This document shows positions 46,421 to 55,897 of a stretch of DNA of 64,000 nucleotides, piece after piece. A program made the translations under genes and the position numbers. This DNA is from Pseudomonas graminis (lineage in GTDB: Bacteria; Pseudomonadota; Gammaproteobacteria; Pseudomonadales; Pseudomonadaceae). Under the pieces are notes generated by a model, which did no database searches, was not told the DNA's origin, and saw only the letters and a program-made list of their open reading frames with translations. The stretch's first letter is position 1; every line of letters starts with the position of its first letter. The stretch is taken from positions 1 to 64,000 of the forward strand of contig NZ_MDEN01000055.1 in the NCBI RefSeq assembly GCF_001705435.1. Direction: 5' to 3'.

Positions 46421-47168
46421 ACTGCTCGGAGCTGACTGCGTAGCTGTCACAAAACGCCTGGGCTTCAGCCACATCCAGCGTGCCTTCATAGATCGCACGG
46501 CCGGTAATTGCGCCGATGATGCCCGGTGCTTTTGCGTCGAGCAGCGCCTTGATGTCGCCCAGGTTATGAATGCCGCCCGAAGCGATCACCGGAATGCGGG
46601 TCGCGGCAGCCAGCGCGGCGGTGAACGGGACATTGCAGCCCTGCATCATGCCGTCTTTGGCGATGTCGGTATAAACGATGGCCGAGACGCCGTCTGCTTC
46701 AAAGCGCCTGGCCAGGTCGATCACCTGCACGGTGCTGACTTCAGCCCAGCCGTCGGTGGCGACGAAGCCGTCTTTGGCATCCAGGCCCACGATCACTTTG
46801 CCCGGGAACGCGCGGCAGGCTTCGGCGACGAAGTCAGGGTCCTTGACCGCCTTGGTACCGATGATCACGTAACTTACGCCGGCTTTGACGTAGTGCTCGA
46901 TGGTGTCCAGCGAGCGGATACCGCCGCCGATCTGGATCGGCAGGTTCGGGTAACGACGGGCAATCGCGGTCACGACATCACCATTGACCGGCTGGCCTTC
47001 GAATGCGCCGTTCAGGTCAACCAGGTGCAAGCGACGGCAACCGCCTTCGACCCACTTGGCAGCCATGCTCACCGGATCATCGGAGAACACCGTGGAATCT
47101 TCCATCCGACCCTGGCGCAGACGTACACATGCGCCGTCTTTAAGGTCGATCGCGGGAATAATGAGCAT
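46419..47168 (-). CDS. hisA: Phosphoribosylformimino-5-aminoimidazole carboxamide ribotide isomerase
   Basis: A 249-residue TIM-barrel isomerase of histidine synthesis, homologous to HisF. Catalytic Asp8 is in [14 protein letters not shown] and the second Asp in [12 protein letters not shown]; phosphate loops are GGGIRSL and ASGGIHNL. It lies between the DUF2164 gene and hisF, same strand. Its last codons overlap the end of an intergenic repeat. Confidence 0.97.
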   Translation of the reverse strand: MLIIPAIDLKDGACVRLRQGRMEDSTVFSDDPVSMAAKWVEGGCRRLHLVDLNGAFEGQPVNGDVVTAIARRYPNLPIQIGGGIRSLDTIEHYVKAGVSYVIIGTKAVKDPDFVAEACRAFPGKVIVGLDAKDGFVATDGWAEVSTVQVIDLARRFEADGVSAIVYTDIAKDGMMQGCNVPFTAALAAATRIPVIASGGIHNLGDIKALLDAKAPGIIGAITGRAIYEGTLDVAEAQAFCDSYAVSSEQ

Positions 47169-47206
47169 CAGCTTTTCCTTCGTCTAAAAGCCGCGAACCG
47201 CACGCC

Positions 47207-47268
47207 ATAAGCTGCAAGTCGCATCTCTACTAATTCTTGCAGCTTGAGGCTTGACGCTTCTAGCTGCT
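47207..47268. repeat. AAGCTGCAAG-type inverted repeat between the DUF2164 gene and hisA
   Basis: AAGCTGCAAG at 47209-47218 pairs with CTTGCAGCTT at 47236-47245; further GCTTGA/GCTTCTAGC elements extend into the last codons of the DUF2164 gene. Same repeat family as 46357-46420. Confidence 0.65.
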
Positions 47269-47520
47269 CTTCTCCAACGCCCACAGGTCGCTTTCGATGC
47301 TTTCGAAACGCTCCTTGAGGTGCGTCTGAACATCGAAGATCGCCCGGTTGTAGTAATGCGGTGCGATCTCGCGGGTGAACAATTCCAGAATTTCAGCCGC
47401 CTCGAACGAACCCAGATCCAGCTCGAAACGGTCTTCCATGAACCGCTTGATCGTGTGGCACGCCTCGCTCTCCTGCTCGGGAGTGAGGGTCAGGATCGGC
47501 GGCTTGGTCTTCTTGCTCAT
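47260..47520 (-). CDS. DUF2164 protein inside the his operon
   Basis: An 86-residue cytosolic protein of the DUF2164 type: ILTLTPEQESEACHTIKRFMEDRFELDLGSFEAAEILELFTREIAPHYYNRAIFDVQTHLKERFE, mostly alpha-helical. Its ATG overlaps the hisH stop (TAATG at 47518-47522), so it is translated with hisH; an in-frame start 18 bp upstream would sit within hisH. Function unknown. Conserved placement in Pseudomonas his operons hints at a link, but none is shown. Confidence 0.82.
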   Translation of the reverse strand: MSKKTKPPILTLTPEQESEACHTIKRFMEDRFELDLGSFEAAEILELFTREIAPHYYNRAIFDVQTHLKERFESIESDLWALEKSS

Positions 47521-48158
47521 TACCGGCTGCCGTCCCACGCCGCGAAGTTCTGCAGTAACTGCAGGCCATGGGTATGGCTCTTCTCGGGGTGGAATTGCAC
47601 GGCGAAACGTGAGCCATCGGCCAAGGCAGCGGCGAAGTCATGACCATAATGGCCACGTCCGACAATCTGCTGCGGGTTGGGCGATTCGATGTAGTAACTG
47701 TGTACGAAATAGAACCGCGCCATGTCCGGAATGTTGGCCCAGAGCGGATGATCCACGGCCTGCGCCACCTCGTTCCAGCCCATGTGCGGGACTTTCAGAT
47801 GTTGGCCGTCTTCGTGAAGATCCTTGCCGAAAAAGCGCACCTGACCGGGCAATACGCCGATGCAATCGACGCCGCCACTCTCTTCGCTGCGCTCCATCAG
47901 CGCCTGCATGCCCACGCAGATGCCGAGAAACGGACGGTCCTGACTGACTTCACGCACCAGGGCATCGAAGCCCAGGCGGCGGATTTCAGCCATGCAGTCA
48001 CGAATCGCGCCGACCCCGGGGAACACGACACGGTCGGCTTCACGGATGACGTCGGCGTCGCTGGTGATCAGCACGCGACCGGCGCCAACGTGCTCCAGCG
48101 CCTTGGCCACCGAGTGCAGATTGCCCATGCCATAGTCGATAACAGCGACGGTCTGCAT
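47520..48158 (-). CDS. hisH: Imidazole glycerol phosphate synthase glutaminase subunit
   Basis: A 212-residue class I glutamine amidotransferase that supplies ammonia to HisF. The catalytic triad is Cys81 (GICVGMQAL), with His190 and Glu192 in [11 protein letters not shown]. The PGVGAIRDC oxyanion-strand motif is present. Start and stop codons overlap those of hisB and the DUF2164 gene by one base each, indicating tight coupling. Confidence 0.97.
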   Translation of the reverse strand: MQTVAVIDYGMGNLHSVAKALEHVGAGRVLITSDADVIREADRVVFPGVGAIRDCMAEIRRLGFDALVREVSQDRPFLGICVGMQALMERSEESGGVDCIGVLPGQVRFFGKDLHEDGQHLKVPHMGWNEVAQAVDHPLWANIPDMARFYFVHSYYIESPNPQQIVGRGHYGHDFAAALADGSRFAVQFHPEKSHTHGLQLLQNFAAWDGSR

Positions 48159-48751
48159 TACAGCACGCCTTTGGTCGACGGCATCTGGCCAGCCATGCGG
48201 TCATCAAGCTCCACTGCCATGCGCAATGCACGGCCGAACGCCTTGAAGACGGTTTCGATCTGGTGGTGGGTGTTGTGGCCGCGCAGGTTGTCGATGTGCA
48301 GCGTGACATTGGCGTGGTTGACGAAGCCCTGGAAGAACTCCTGGAACAGGTCCACATCAAAGCCGCCGACGGTGGCGCGGGTGTACGGGACGTGCATCTG
48401 CAGGCCAGGCCGACCGGAGAAGTCGATGACCACGCGCGACAGCGCTTCATCCAGCGGGACGTAGGCGTGGCCGTAGCGACGGATTCCCTTTTTGTCGCCG
48501 ATGGCTTTGCTGAACGCCTGACCCAGCGTGATGCCGACATCTTCCACGGTGTGGTGATCGTCGATATGCAGGTCGCCTTTGCATTCGATGTCCAGATCGA
48601 TGAGCCCGTGACGGGCGATCTGGTCGAGCATGTGTTCAAGAAAAGGAACGCCGATATCAAATCGGGACTTTCCGGTGCCATCCAGGTTGATCGAGGCTTT
48701 GATCTGGGTTTCCAGGGTGTCGCGCTCGACGAACACCATACGTTCGGCCAT
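48158..48751 (-). CDS. hisB: Imidazoleglycerol-phosphate dehydratase
   Basis: A 197-residue monofunctional dehydratase (no phosphatase domain), step seven of histidine synthesis. Metal-binding histidine clusters are in [25 protein letters not shown] and NTHHQIE. The ATG at 48751 gives the family length; the open frame extends further but not plausibly. It is the first gene of hisB-hisH-DUF2164-hisA-hisF. Confidence 0.96.
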   Translation of the reverse strand: MAERMVFVERDTLETQIKASINLDGTGKSRFDIGVPFLEHMLDQIARHGLIDLDIECKGDLHIDDHHTVEDVGITLGQAFSKAIGDKKGIRRYGHAYVPLDEALSRVVIDFSGRPGLQMHVPYTRATVGGFDVDLFQEFFQGFVNHANVTLHIDNLRGHNTHHQIETVFKAFGRALRMAVELDDRMAGQMPSTKGVL

Positions 48752-49055
48752 CACCAGCTCCGCTAAATCATTGGGCGAAAAGGCGGCCATTATAGGCGTG
48801 TGGCGGGGAAACAGAAACATGAAGCGAGCAATGCCTGACCGAGGGAAATGCCGGCCGCATGCGATAGACATGTGTGTACAAGCGAATACATTCAGGCAAA
48901 AAAATGTGGGAGCGAGCTTGGTCGCGAATAGGCCCTGACGTTCGACATCTCTGTCGACTGTTAGACCGTCTTCGCGAGCAAGGTGGATCGCCACCCCGGT
49001 CGCGCCCACAGGTTTCAGGTCAGCCTGATACATCTCAGGCTGCCTCGATCAGCTT
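48752..49055. other. 304-bp intergenic region hisB/OFA transporter
   Basis: It should hold the his promoter near hisB. A degenerate family C REPIN occupies 48906-49009. I see no gene. Confidence 0.55.
48906..49009. repeat. REPIN, family C, degenerate
   Basis: Left arm GTGGGAGCGAGCTTGGTCGC is nearly intact; the right side, TTCGCGAGCAAGGTGGATCG followed by a second partial arm ending in GCGCCCAC, has an apparent insertion. Confidence 0.7.
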
Positions 49056-50717
49056 TTAGTGAAACAACACCGCAGTCTTCTGCAGAGTGATCCACACGCC
49101 CCATGCCAACGGAATGCCCACTGCCAGCCAGGCCAGAATCGCCAGTGGCTTGGTGCTTGGATCGGCTTTCCATTCCAGCGAAGTGCTGTGATCGGCGCCG
49201 ACATCGTGACCGAAAGCTTGCTCAGCCTTCAATTGCTCGTCAGTCATGAAGTACTTGTCGGCCACCGGACGCACCAGCAGGTTGCAGATGAAGCCCAACA
49301 CCAGCAGACCCGCGAGGATGTACAGGGTGATGTCGTAAGCATCGGCGCGTGCAACGCCGTGGCTCAGCTGATACTCACGCAGGTAGTTCACCAGCACCGG
49401 ACCGAGCACGCCAGCGGCAGCCCAGGCGGTCAGCAGACGACCGTGGATCGCGCCGACCATTTGCGTACCGAACAGGTCGGCCAGGTACGCCGGAACGGTT
49501 GCGAAACCACCGCCGTACATCGACAGCACGACGCAGAACGCCGCCACGAACAGCGCAACGCTGCCCAGGTGACCCAGTGTCGGTACCGATGCGTAGAGCA
49601 AAAAGCCCAGCGCGAAGAACACGAAGTAGGTGGCTTTACGGCCGATGTAGTCCGAGAAAGATGCCCAGAAGAAACGTCCGCCGATGTTGAACAGGCTCAG
49701 CAGACCGGTGAAGCCGGCTGCGATGGCCGCGATGGCCGCCAGTTGCGAGGCATCCAACTGCCCGAAAGGCTGATCGTTGCCCAGCAGTTTGCCGCCGAAC
49801 ACTTCCTGCAGCAGGGGCGAAGCCATGCCGAGGATGCCAATGCCTGCCGAAACGTTCAGGCACAGCACCAGCCAGACCAGACGGAACTGCGGGGTCTTCC
49901 ACGCAACGCTGACGTGCACGTGACGGTTGGTGATCATCGCGCTGTTGGCTTTCTTCGCAGGAGCGGTCCAGCCTTCAGGTTTCCAGCCGGTCGGCGGAAC
50001 GCGATAGGACAGTGCACCGCCGATCATGAAGACGAAGTAAATCACCGCCATCACCGCGAAGCTCTGCCAGACACCGACGCTGTCAGGCGTGGCGAAGTGG
50101 CTCATCAGTGCGGTTGCCAGCGGAGCGCCAACCATCGCGCCACCGCCGAAACCCATGATCGCCATGCCGGTCGCCATGCCGCGCTTGTCCGGGAACCACT
50201 TGATCAGCGTCGAGACCGGCGAGATATAACCCAGGCCCAGACCGATACCGCCGATCACGCCCGAGCCGATCCACATCAGCCAGATCTGGTGCGTATAAAC
50301 GCCCAGCGCCGAGATCAGCAGACCACCACACCAGCACAGTGCCGATACAACACCGGCCTTGCGCGGGCCTGCGTGTTCCAGCCAGCCGCCCCAGATCGCT
50401 GCGGAGCAACCCAGGAAAATGAAGAACAGGGTGTAGATCCAGCCGAGCATGGAGATCGGCCAATCACAGCTGGACGAAATGACTTGCTCGAAGAAACCCA
50501 TGTCAGCCGGGCAGGCGACAGCGGTCTTGATGCCGATTGCCTTGGACAGCGGCAGCCAGAACACCGAGAAGCCGTAGGCCATGCCGATACACAAGTGGAT
50601 TGCCAATGCAGCTGGCGGAACCAGCCAACGGTTGAAACCGCGCTTGGCGATAATGCGCTCTTTGGACAAGAACGCAGGCTGAGCGGCAGTACCGCCCAGA
50701 GCAGTGCTCGTAGTCAT
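49056..50717 (-). CDS. OFA-family MFS transporter (oxalate/formate antiporter type)
   Basis: A 553-residue inner-membrane major-facilitator protein with about 12 hydrophobic segments. OFA features: an N-terminal helix with HLCIGMAYGFSVFWLP, an extended first periplasmic loop (residues about 63-85), GSGVIGGIGLGLGYISPVST, and KWFPDKRGMATGMAIMGFGGGA. The C-terminal cytoplasmic tail is long and polar and ends in another helix. Members move oxalate, formate, pyruvate or related monocarboxylates; this substrate is not known. Transcribed alone. Confidence 0.87.
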   Translation of the reverse strand: MTTSTALGGTAAQPAFLSKERIIAKRGFNRWLVPPAALAIHLCIGMAYGFSVFWLPLSKAIGIKTAVACPADMGFFEQVISSSCDWPISMLGWIYTLFFIFLGCSAAIWGGWLEHAGPRKAGVVSALCWCGGLLISALGVYTHQIWLMWIGSGVIGGIGLGLGYISPVSTLIKWFPDKRGMATGMAIMGFGGGAMVGAPLATALMSHFATPDSVGVWQSFAVMAVIYFVFMIGGALSYRVPPTGWKPEGWTAPAKKANSAMITNRHVHVSVAWKTPQFRLVWLVLCLNVSAGIGILGMASPLLQEVFGGKLLGNDQPFGQLDASQLAAIAAIAAGFTGLLSLFNIGGRFFWASFSDYIGRKATYFVFFALGFLLYASVPTLGHLGSVALFVAAFCVVLSMYGGGFATVPAYLADLFGTQMVGAIHGRLLTAWAAAGVLGPVLVNYLREYQLSHGVARADAYDITLYILAGLLVLGFICNLLVRPVADKYFMTDEQLKAEQAFGHDVGADHSTSLEWKADPSTKPLAILAWLAVGIPLAWGVWITLQKTAVLFH

Positions 50718-51047
50718 CTTATTGTTGCCCCCAATTTATAGTTGTATCCCGCAAGAACAGCGACATAGCCCCACCACCACTCTTAAAGCACGCAGGCCTC
50801 GGTGGTTTATCGGCAGGACATCTCTTTACGTGACAATTCGACGCAGCACGGCTGGCGAATGGCGCGAGATTACCATTTGCGGCCTAAAAGAAAGCATTCT
50901 GCTACTACCTTTTTAGTGCCGTCTGTCACTGTGCAGGTCGCCGCCAACTCGATCGGCAACGTCTATGGCGATCCAAAACCCGGTGCTTGCGTGAGAACGC
51001 TATACTCGCGGGCTAAATTTTGAACGACTCGACACAAGGACTCGCCC
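50718..51047. other. 330-bp divergent intergenic region OFA transporter/asmA-like
   Basis: The only recognisable signal is a -10-like TATACT at 51001-51006, about 40 bp before the AsmA-family gene, with no clear -35. No gene or repeat seen. Confidence 0.5.
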
Positions 51048-53276
51048 ATGAAAGCGTTCGGCAAAATCCTGGGGCTCACCCTTCTCGGGCTGTTGCTGAT
51101 CATCGTGGCTCTTGGCTTTGCCCTGACCCACTTTTTTGATCCCAACGACTACAAAGACGAGATTCGAAAACTGGTTCGCGATCGCGCCCATGTCGAGCTG
51201 ACGCTCAATGGCGACATCGGCTGGAGCCTGTTTCCATGGCTTGGCCTGGAGCTGCACGACGCCAGCGTTGCCACCTTGAGCGAGCCGACCAAACCCTTCG
51301 CCGACTTGCAGATGCTCGGGCTGTCCGTGCGCGTGCTGCCGCTGCTGCGCAAAGAAGTTCAGATGAGCGACGTGCGCGTCGAGGGCCTGAACCTGACGCT
51401 GACCCGCGATGAAAACGGCCACGGCAACTGGGAAGACATCGGCAAAGTACCCGCGACCGCGGCCAATCCAGCCCAGCCCCCCGCCACGCCGGAAGCGCCA
51501 ACTGATACCGCGTCGGCCAAGCCCGACAAGCCGTGGCAGCCGCTCAAGCTGGACATCGACAGCCTGACCGTGAACAACGCGCGGATCGATTTCAACGATA
51601 TTCCCAAGGCCCGGCAGTTCACCGCCGAGAGCATTCAGCTGAGCACCGGCCCGATCCACAACGCGACCGATATCCCGCTGAAACTGACCGCATTCCTCAG
51701 CACCAATCAACCCGTCGTGCGCACCAAAACCGAACTGACGGGCAAGCTGCGCTTTGATCGCGCCCTCAAGCGTTATCAGCTCGACGACATGCGTTTCTCG
51801 GGTGATGTGACGGGCGATCCACTTCAGGGCAAGACGCTGACGTTCTCGGCCCAGGGCCAGTTGCTGGCGGACATGTCCGCCAACGTCGCGGAATGGACCA
51901 ACCTGAAGCTGTCCGCCAACCAGCTGCGCGCCATCGGCGAGCTGCATGTGCGTGACCTGGACAAGACCCCGCAGCTCACGGGGGGCATTTCGATTGCGCA
52001 GTTCAACCTGCGCGACTTCCTCGACAACATCGGCCAGCCTGCGCCGACCCTTGGTGACGGCAGCCTGAACAAACTGGAACTGGTCACCCGCATCGCGGCA
52101 ACGCCCAACAGCGTGGCGCTGGACGACCTCACGGTGAAACTCGACGACAGCACCATCAGCGGCCACATCGCCGTGGAGGACTTCGCCAAGCAATCCCTGC
52201 GCCTGCAACTCAAGGCCGACACGTTCGACGCCGACCGCTATCGCAAGCCAGAAGGCGAGCAGGCGAAGAGCGCGGGCGCCGCTCGCAGAGCCGAAGTTCA
52301 GGGCGCCGAGGCCGAAGCCATGGCGGCCTCAGGCACCTCGCCTCTGCCGAATCAGCCGACCCAAGGCGCCTGGAGCGACGCGAAGCTGCTGCCGCTTGAG
52401 CGCCTGCGCAAACTGGATGTCGACGCCGATCTGAGCTTCGGCAAACTGACCCTGGAGAAACTGCCGATCCAGAATGCGGCGCTGAAAACCTCGGCGCTCG
52501 ATGGCGTGATAACTGTCAACAGCCTGCGCGGCGATCTGTACAACGGTAATTTCGAGGTCAAGGGCAATCTCGACGCGCGTCCCGAGGTGCCGTTGGCCAG
52601 CGTGCAGACGCACATCGCCAAAGTGCCGGTGGAACACTTCATTCAGAGCCAGGGCACCACGCCGCCTCTGCGCGGCCTGCTCAACCTCAACAGCGATGTG
52701 ACCGCCAAAGGCAACAGCGAGAAGGCGCTGGTCGAGAGCCTCAACGGTACTGCCAGTTTTGCGCTGAACGACGGCGTGCTGGTCAACGCCAACCTCGAGC
52801 AGCAGCTCTGCCGCGGCATCTCGACGCTCAACCGCAAGAGCTTAAGTGGCGAGCCGCGTGGCAAGGACACGCCCTTCCAGCAGTTGAATGGCAATCTGGT
52901 GTTCCGCAACGGCGTGGCCAGCAACCCGGACCTGAAAGTCCGCACCCCGGGCCTGACCGTCAACGGCGATGGCGACATCGACCTGCGCGTCATGGGCATG
53001 AACTATCGCGTCGGGGTGATCATCGAAGGCGACAAGAGCGACATGCCGGACCCTGCCTGCGAAGTGAACCCGCGCTTTGTCGGCATCGAATGGCCGGTGC
53101 TCTGCCGTGGCCCGCTGGAAATGGGCGCGAAGGCCTGTCGTCTGGATAACGACGGCCTGGGCAAGGTCGCTGCAAAGCTGGCAGGCGACCGGATTGGCGA
53201 CAAGATCGATGAAAAGCTGGGGGACAAGGTCAGTCCCGAGCTTAAGGACGCGATCAAGGGATTGTTCAAGCGTTAA
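51048..53276 (+). CDS. AsmA-family protein
   Basis: A 742-residue envelope protein. Residues about 5-27 are one transmembrane anchor (GLTLLGLLLIIVALGFALTH), followed by FDPNDYKDEIRKLVRDRAHVELTLNGDIGWS, the AsmA-family N-terminal signature, and a long beta-rich periplasmic body related to lipid-transport bridge proteins. A low-complexity Pro/Ala linker lies at about 138-165. The C-terminus (YRVGVIIEGDKSDMPDPACEVNP...CRGPLEMG) is typical of the larger AsmA proteins. AsmA relatives help move phospholipids or shape outer-membrane assembly; the precise role here is inferred. Confidence 0.88.
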   Translation: MKAFGKILGLTLLGLLLIIVALGFALTHFFDPNDYKDEIRKLVRDRAHVELTLNGDIGWSLFPWLGLELHDASVATLSEPTKPFADLQMLGLSVRVLPLLRKEVQMSDVRVEGLNLTLTRDENGHGNWEDIGKVPATAANPAQPPATPEAPTDTASAKPDKPWQPLKLDIDSLTVNNARIDFNDIPKARQFTAESIQLSTGPIHNATDIPLKLTAFLSTNQPVVRTKTELTGKLRFDRALKRYQLDDMRFSGDVTGDPLQGKTLTFSAQGQLLADMSANVAEWTNLKLSANQLRAIGELHVRDLDKTPQLTGGISIAQFNLRDFLDNIGQPAPTLGDGSLNKLELVTRIAATPNSVALDDLTVKLDDSTISGHIAVEDFAKQSLRLQLKADTFDADRYRKPEGEQAKSAGAARRAEVQGAEAEAMAASGTSPLPNQPTQGAWSDAKLLPLERLRKLDVDADLSFGKLTLEKLPIQNAALKTSALDGVITVNSLRGDLYNGNFEVKGNLDARPEVPLASVQTHIAKVPVEHFIQSQGTTPPLRGLLNLNSDVTAKGNSEKALVESLNGTASFALNDGVLVNANLEQQLCRGISTLNRKSLSGEPRGKDTPFQQLNGNLVFRNGVASNPDLKVRTPGLTVNGDGDIDLRVMGMNYRVGVIIEGDKSDMPDPACEVNPRFVGIEWPVLCRGPLEMGAKACRLDNDGLGKVAAKLAGDRIGDKIDEKLGDKVSPELKDAIKGLFKR

Positions 53277-53305
53277 GCCTGACTCAGGCGCCGCGCAGTT
53301 AAGTG

Positions 53306-53327
53306 GTGGGAGTGCGCACACTCCCAC
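53306..53327 (+). terminator. Hairpin after the AsmA-family gene
   Basis: GTGGGAGTG, loop CGCA, CACTCCCAC, then ATTCATTTT; about 30 bp after the stop. It resembles a single shortened family C REP and could serve as a weak terminator. Confidence 0.6.
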
Positions 53328-53408
53328 ATTCATTTTGACTGGCCGCCGACAGCGCGGCGTCTGGCTGCGGATATAGCAACCCAACTTCTTTGATCACCGG
53401 AACCCTTG

Positions 53409-54476
53409 ATGCAACCCGAGCAGTTCTCCTCCGCCGTTCTCGACTGGTACGACCGCCACGGCCGTCACGACCTCCCCTGGCAACACGACATCACCCCGTA
53501 CCGCGTGTGGGTGTCGGAAATCATGCTGCAGCAAACCCAGGTCAGCACCGTGCTTGGCTATTTCGACACGTTCATGGAAGCGCTGCCTACCGTGCAGGCT
53601 CTGGCCAACGCGCCGGAAGATGAGGTCCTGCATCTGTGGACCGGGCTGGGTTACTACACCCGCGCGCGCAACCTGCAGAAGGCCGCGAAAATCGTGGTGG
53701 CCGAGCACGGCGGAGAATTCCCCCGCGACGTGGAAAAGCTCGTCGAGCTGCCGGGTATCGGCCTCTCAACGGCCGGCGCGATTGCCAGCATCAGCATGGG
53801 CCTGCGCGCGCCGATCCTTGATGGCAACGTCAAGCGCGTACTCGCCCGCTTCACCGCCCAGGAAGGCTATCCCGGCGAGCCCAAAGTGGCGAAGCAGATG
53901 TGGACCACGGCCGAGCGCTACACGCCGCACAGCCGGGTCAATCACTACACCCAGGCGATGATGGATCTGGGTGCCACGCTCTGCACCCGGACCAAACCCA
54001 GCTGCCTCCTCTGCCCCCTCGAGCGTGGCTGCGAAGCCCACATGCTGGGCCAGGAAACCCGTTATCCAATTCCTAAACCGCGCAAGGTCGTGCCGCAAAA
54101 GCGCACCTTGATGCCGATGTTTGCCAACGACGAAGGCGCGATTCTGCTGTATCGCCGCCCTTCGACCGGGCTGTGGGGCGGGCTGTGGAGCTTGCCGGAA
54201 CTGGACGACTTCAACGACATGCAGCATCTGGCCAACCAGCACGCCCTTGAGCTGGGCGAGCATCAAGCCTTGCCGGGCCTGATCCACACGTTCAGCCACT
54301 TTCAGCTGAGCATCGAACCCTGGCTGGTCCGGGTCCGCGCGTCCGCCCATCACGTGGCCGAGGACGACTGGCTCTGGTATAACCTCGCCACCCCGCCGCG
54401 CCTGGGCCTTGCCGCCCCGGTGAAGAAACTGCTGAAAAACGCAGCCGACGTATTGAATGCAGGAGAGTCCTCATGA
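53409..54476 (+). CDS. mutY: A/G-specific adenine DNA glycosylase
   Basis: A 355-residue base-excision repair enzyme that removes adenine mispaired with 8-oxoguanine. Catalytic Glu37 ([12 protein letters not shown]) and Asp138 (ILDGNVKRV) match E. coli numbering. The helix-hairpin-helix is [10 protein letters not shown], and the [4Fe-4S] ligands follow C-x6-C-x2-C-x5-C in [20 protein letters not shown]-terminal NUDIX-like domain (about 230-350) recognises 8-oxoG. It overlaps yggX by 4 bp. Confidence 0.96.
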   Translation: MQPEQFSSAVLDWYDRHGRHDLPWQHDITPYRVWVSEIMLQQTQVSTVLGYFDTFMEALPTVQALANAPEDEVLHLWTGLGYYTRARNLQKAAKIVVAEHGGEFPRDVEKLVELPGIGLSTAGAIASISMGLRAPILDGNVKRVLARFTAQEGYPGEPKVAKQMWTTAERYTPHSRVNHYTQAMMDLGATLCTRTKPSCLLCPLERGCEAHMLGQETRYPIPKPRKVVPQKRTLMPMFANDEGAILLYRRPSTGLWGGLWSLPELDDFNDMQHLANQHALELGEHQALPGLIHTFSHFQLSIEPWLVRVRASAHHVAEDDWLWYNLATPPRLGLAAPVKKLLKNAADVLNAGESS

Positions 54477-54745
54477 CCCGCACCGTGATGTGCCGCAAAT
54501 ACAAAGAAGAATTGCCTGGCCTGGACCGTCCGCCGTATCCGGGCGTCAAAGGTGAAGACATCTACAACCATGTCTCGCAGAAAGCCTGGGGCGACTGGCA
54601 GAAACACCAGACCCTGCTGATCAACGAGCGTCGTCTGAACATGATGAACGCCGAAGATCGCAAATTCCTGCAGACCGAGATGGACAAATACCTGTCCGGC
54701 GAGGAATACGCCAAGGCCGACGGCTACGTTCCCCCTGCCGAATAA
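54473..54745 (+). CDS. yggX: Fe(2+)-trafficking/oxidative damage protection protein YggX
   Basis: A 90-residue cytosolic protein linked to iron-sulfur cluster protection and iron traffic. It has the family signature [22 protein letters not shown] with the conserved Cys7, and ends [17 protein letters not shown]. Its ATG overlaps the mutY stop. The mutY-yggX pair, coupling repair of oxidised DNA with protection of Fe-S enzymes, is common in gammaproteobacteria. Confidence 0.95.
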   Translation: MTRTVMCRKYKEELPGLDRPPYPGVKGEDIYNHVSQKAWGDWQKHQTLLINERRLNMMNAEDRKFLQTEMDKYLSGEEYAKADGYVPPAE

Positions 54746-54808
54746 CCCTTCGCAGACAGTGTTCGTCGTAAGCGGAGGAAATAATTCAGATTTTTTTCGA
54801 CACCCCGC

Positions 54809-54837
54809 TTGACGACATCCTGAAAAACACGTTTAAT
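54809..54837 (+). promoter_or_regulatory. Sigma-70 promoter of tRNA-Phe
   Basis: TTGACG at 54809-54814, a 17-bp spacer, and TTTAAT at 54832-54837, followed by a G+C-rich GCGCCCC discriminator directly before the mature tRNA. This matches stable-RNA promoters. Confidence 0.8.
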
Positions 54838-54847
54838 GCGCCCCGTT

Positions 54848-54923
54848 GCCCAGATAGCTCAGTCGGTAGAGCAGGGGATTGAAAATCCCCGTGTCGGCGG
54901 TTCGATTCCGTCTCTGGGCACCA
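54848..54923 (+). tRNA. tRNA-Phe (anticodon GAA)
   Basis: A 76-nt gene including the encoded CCA. The acceptor stem GCCCAGA pairs with TCTGGGC; the D-loop has AGCTCAGTCGGTAGAGC; the anticodon stem is GGGGATT-GAA-AATCCCC with GAA at 54881-54883; the T-arm has GGTTCGATTCC. Its last 16 nt plus its terminator are copied at 56329-56397. Confidence 0.97.
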
Positions 54924-54976
54924 TAAATACCGAAAAACCCCTGCATCGAAAGATTCAGGGGTTTTTTATTGGGCGC
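54908..54976 (+). repeat. Direct repeat, left copy (tRNA-Phe 3' end plus terminator; attL-like)
   Basis: 69 bp, from CCGTCTCTGGGCACCA of the tRNA through its terminator and ATTGGGCGC. It is identical to 56329-56397 except for one base (A versus C just after CATAAAT). The repeats lie 1421 bp apart and bracket the toxin-antitoxin-like pair. Confidence 0.9.
54933..54967 (+). terminator. Rho-independent terminator of tRNA-Phe
   Basis: AAAAACCCCTG and CAGGGGTTTTTT with a 12-base loop, 9 bp after the tRNA. The same hairpin recurs at 56354-56388. Confidence 0.9.
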
Positions 54977-55204
54977 GAATAACTAGGGTGCCCTCGGAGG
55001 TCTCCGCCGTACAGACGCCTGCTACGAATGGATTTGTTAAGCGTCGCCACTCCAGGCACAGCACGGGATCATCAAACTTTCACCCGTCCGCGCCCCCACC
55101 TTTTTAAAATTTTGCCCTGAGCATCCGCCCAAGATCAGTTGAACGAGACCCTGATCAACCTCAGAATGCATTTTTTTGAGCAGCCACGGACACGGGAGGT
55201 GTGC

Positions 55205-55897
55205 ATGAAGACTGTCGAATCGTCGAGCCGCCTCATTGGGGTCGGCGTGTACACGCCCTCAGAAGCAGCCCTTTACACAGGCATACCCGCCAAGGACATT
55301 CGCAGATGGCTGTTCGGCTATAAGGCGGATGGTGTGGAGCACTCCGGTTTGTGGCTTCCTGAGCTGGATGTCGGAGACGAGAAGCTGCTTGGCTTCCACG
55401 ACCTGCTTGAGATCAGATTTGTTGATGTCTTCCGAAAGCACGGCGTGAGCCTTCAAGCTATTCGCGCGGCATCCAGGCAAGCCAAGGAAATTTTTGACCA
55501 GCACTATCCGTTCACCTGCAGAAGATTCCAGACTGACGGCAGGAGCATATTCGCTACCGTTTTTGATGAAACTGGCGACGAGGCGATCCTGGATCTGGCG
55601 AAACGTCAGTATGCATTCAGGCAAGTAATCGCCCCTGCGCTGTATGAGGGCATTGACTATACGGGCGAGGGAAAGGCGCAGCGTTGGTATCCAGTCAAGC
55701 GAAGCAGGGGAATCGTGCTGGACCCGAACCGCAACTTTGGAAAACCGGTGCTCTCCGCCGCTGGTATCGATACGGCGTCGATTTATCAGGCTTACCTGGC
55801 TGAAGGCCAAGACGCAAAACGTGTGTCCGTGATTTTCGAAATTCCGACCGCAGCAGTGGACGCTGCGGTGACCTTTGAGCATAGGATCGCTGCTTGA
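55205..55897 (+). CDS. MerR-like HTH plus DUF433 protein, predicted antitoxin
   Basis: A 230-residue protein. The N-terminus (about 14-40, VYTPSEAALYTGIPAKDIRRWLFGY) looks like a MerR-type helix-turn-helix. The middle is unassigned. The C-terminus (about 165-230, RGIVLDPNRNFGKPVLSAAGIDTASIYQAYLAEG... TAAVDAAVTFEH) matches DUF433, a small antitoxin-like HTH domain. The ATG at 55205 is chosen because GGGAGGTG lies just before it. The stop overlaps the start of the next gene (TTGA). In genome surveys DUF433 proteins pair with PIN-like DUF5615 proteins as predicted type II toxin-antitoxin systems; action here is untested. Confidence 0.8.
   Translation: MKTVESSSRLIGVGVYTPSEAALYTGIPAKDIRRWLFGYKADGVEHSGLWLPELDVGDEKLLGFHDLLEIRFVDVFRKHGVSLQAIRAASRQAKEIFDQHYPFTCRRFQTDGRSIFATVFDETGDEAILDLAKRQYAFRQVIAPALYEGIDYTGEGKAQRWYPVKRSRGIVLDPNRNFGKPVLSAAGIDTASIYQAYLAEGQDAKRVSVIFEIPTAAVDAAVTFEHRIAA

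Noticed and set aside
49059..50741. A 560-residue plus-strand open frame opposite the OFA transporter
   Set aside because: It mirrors a clear membrane-transporter gene, is His/Gln/Arg-rich as antisense frames in G+C-rich DNA are, and has no motif or ribosome-binding site.
51000..52208. A 402-residue minus-strand open frame opposite the AsmA-family gene
   Set aside because: No motif, covers the promoter and start of a well-supported gene, and follows the third-position G+C bias of that gene.
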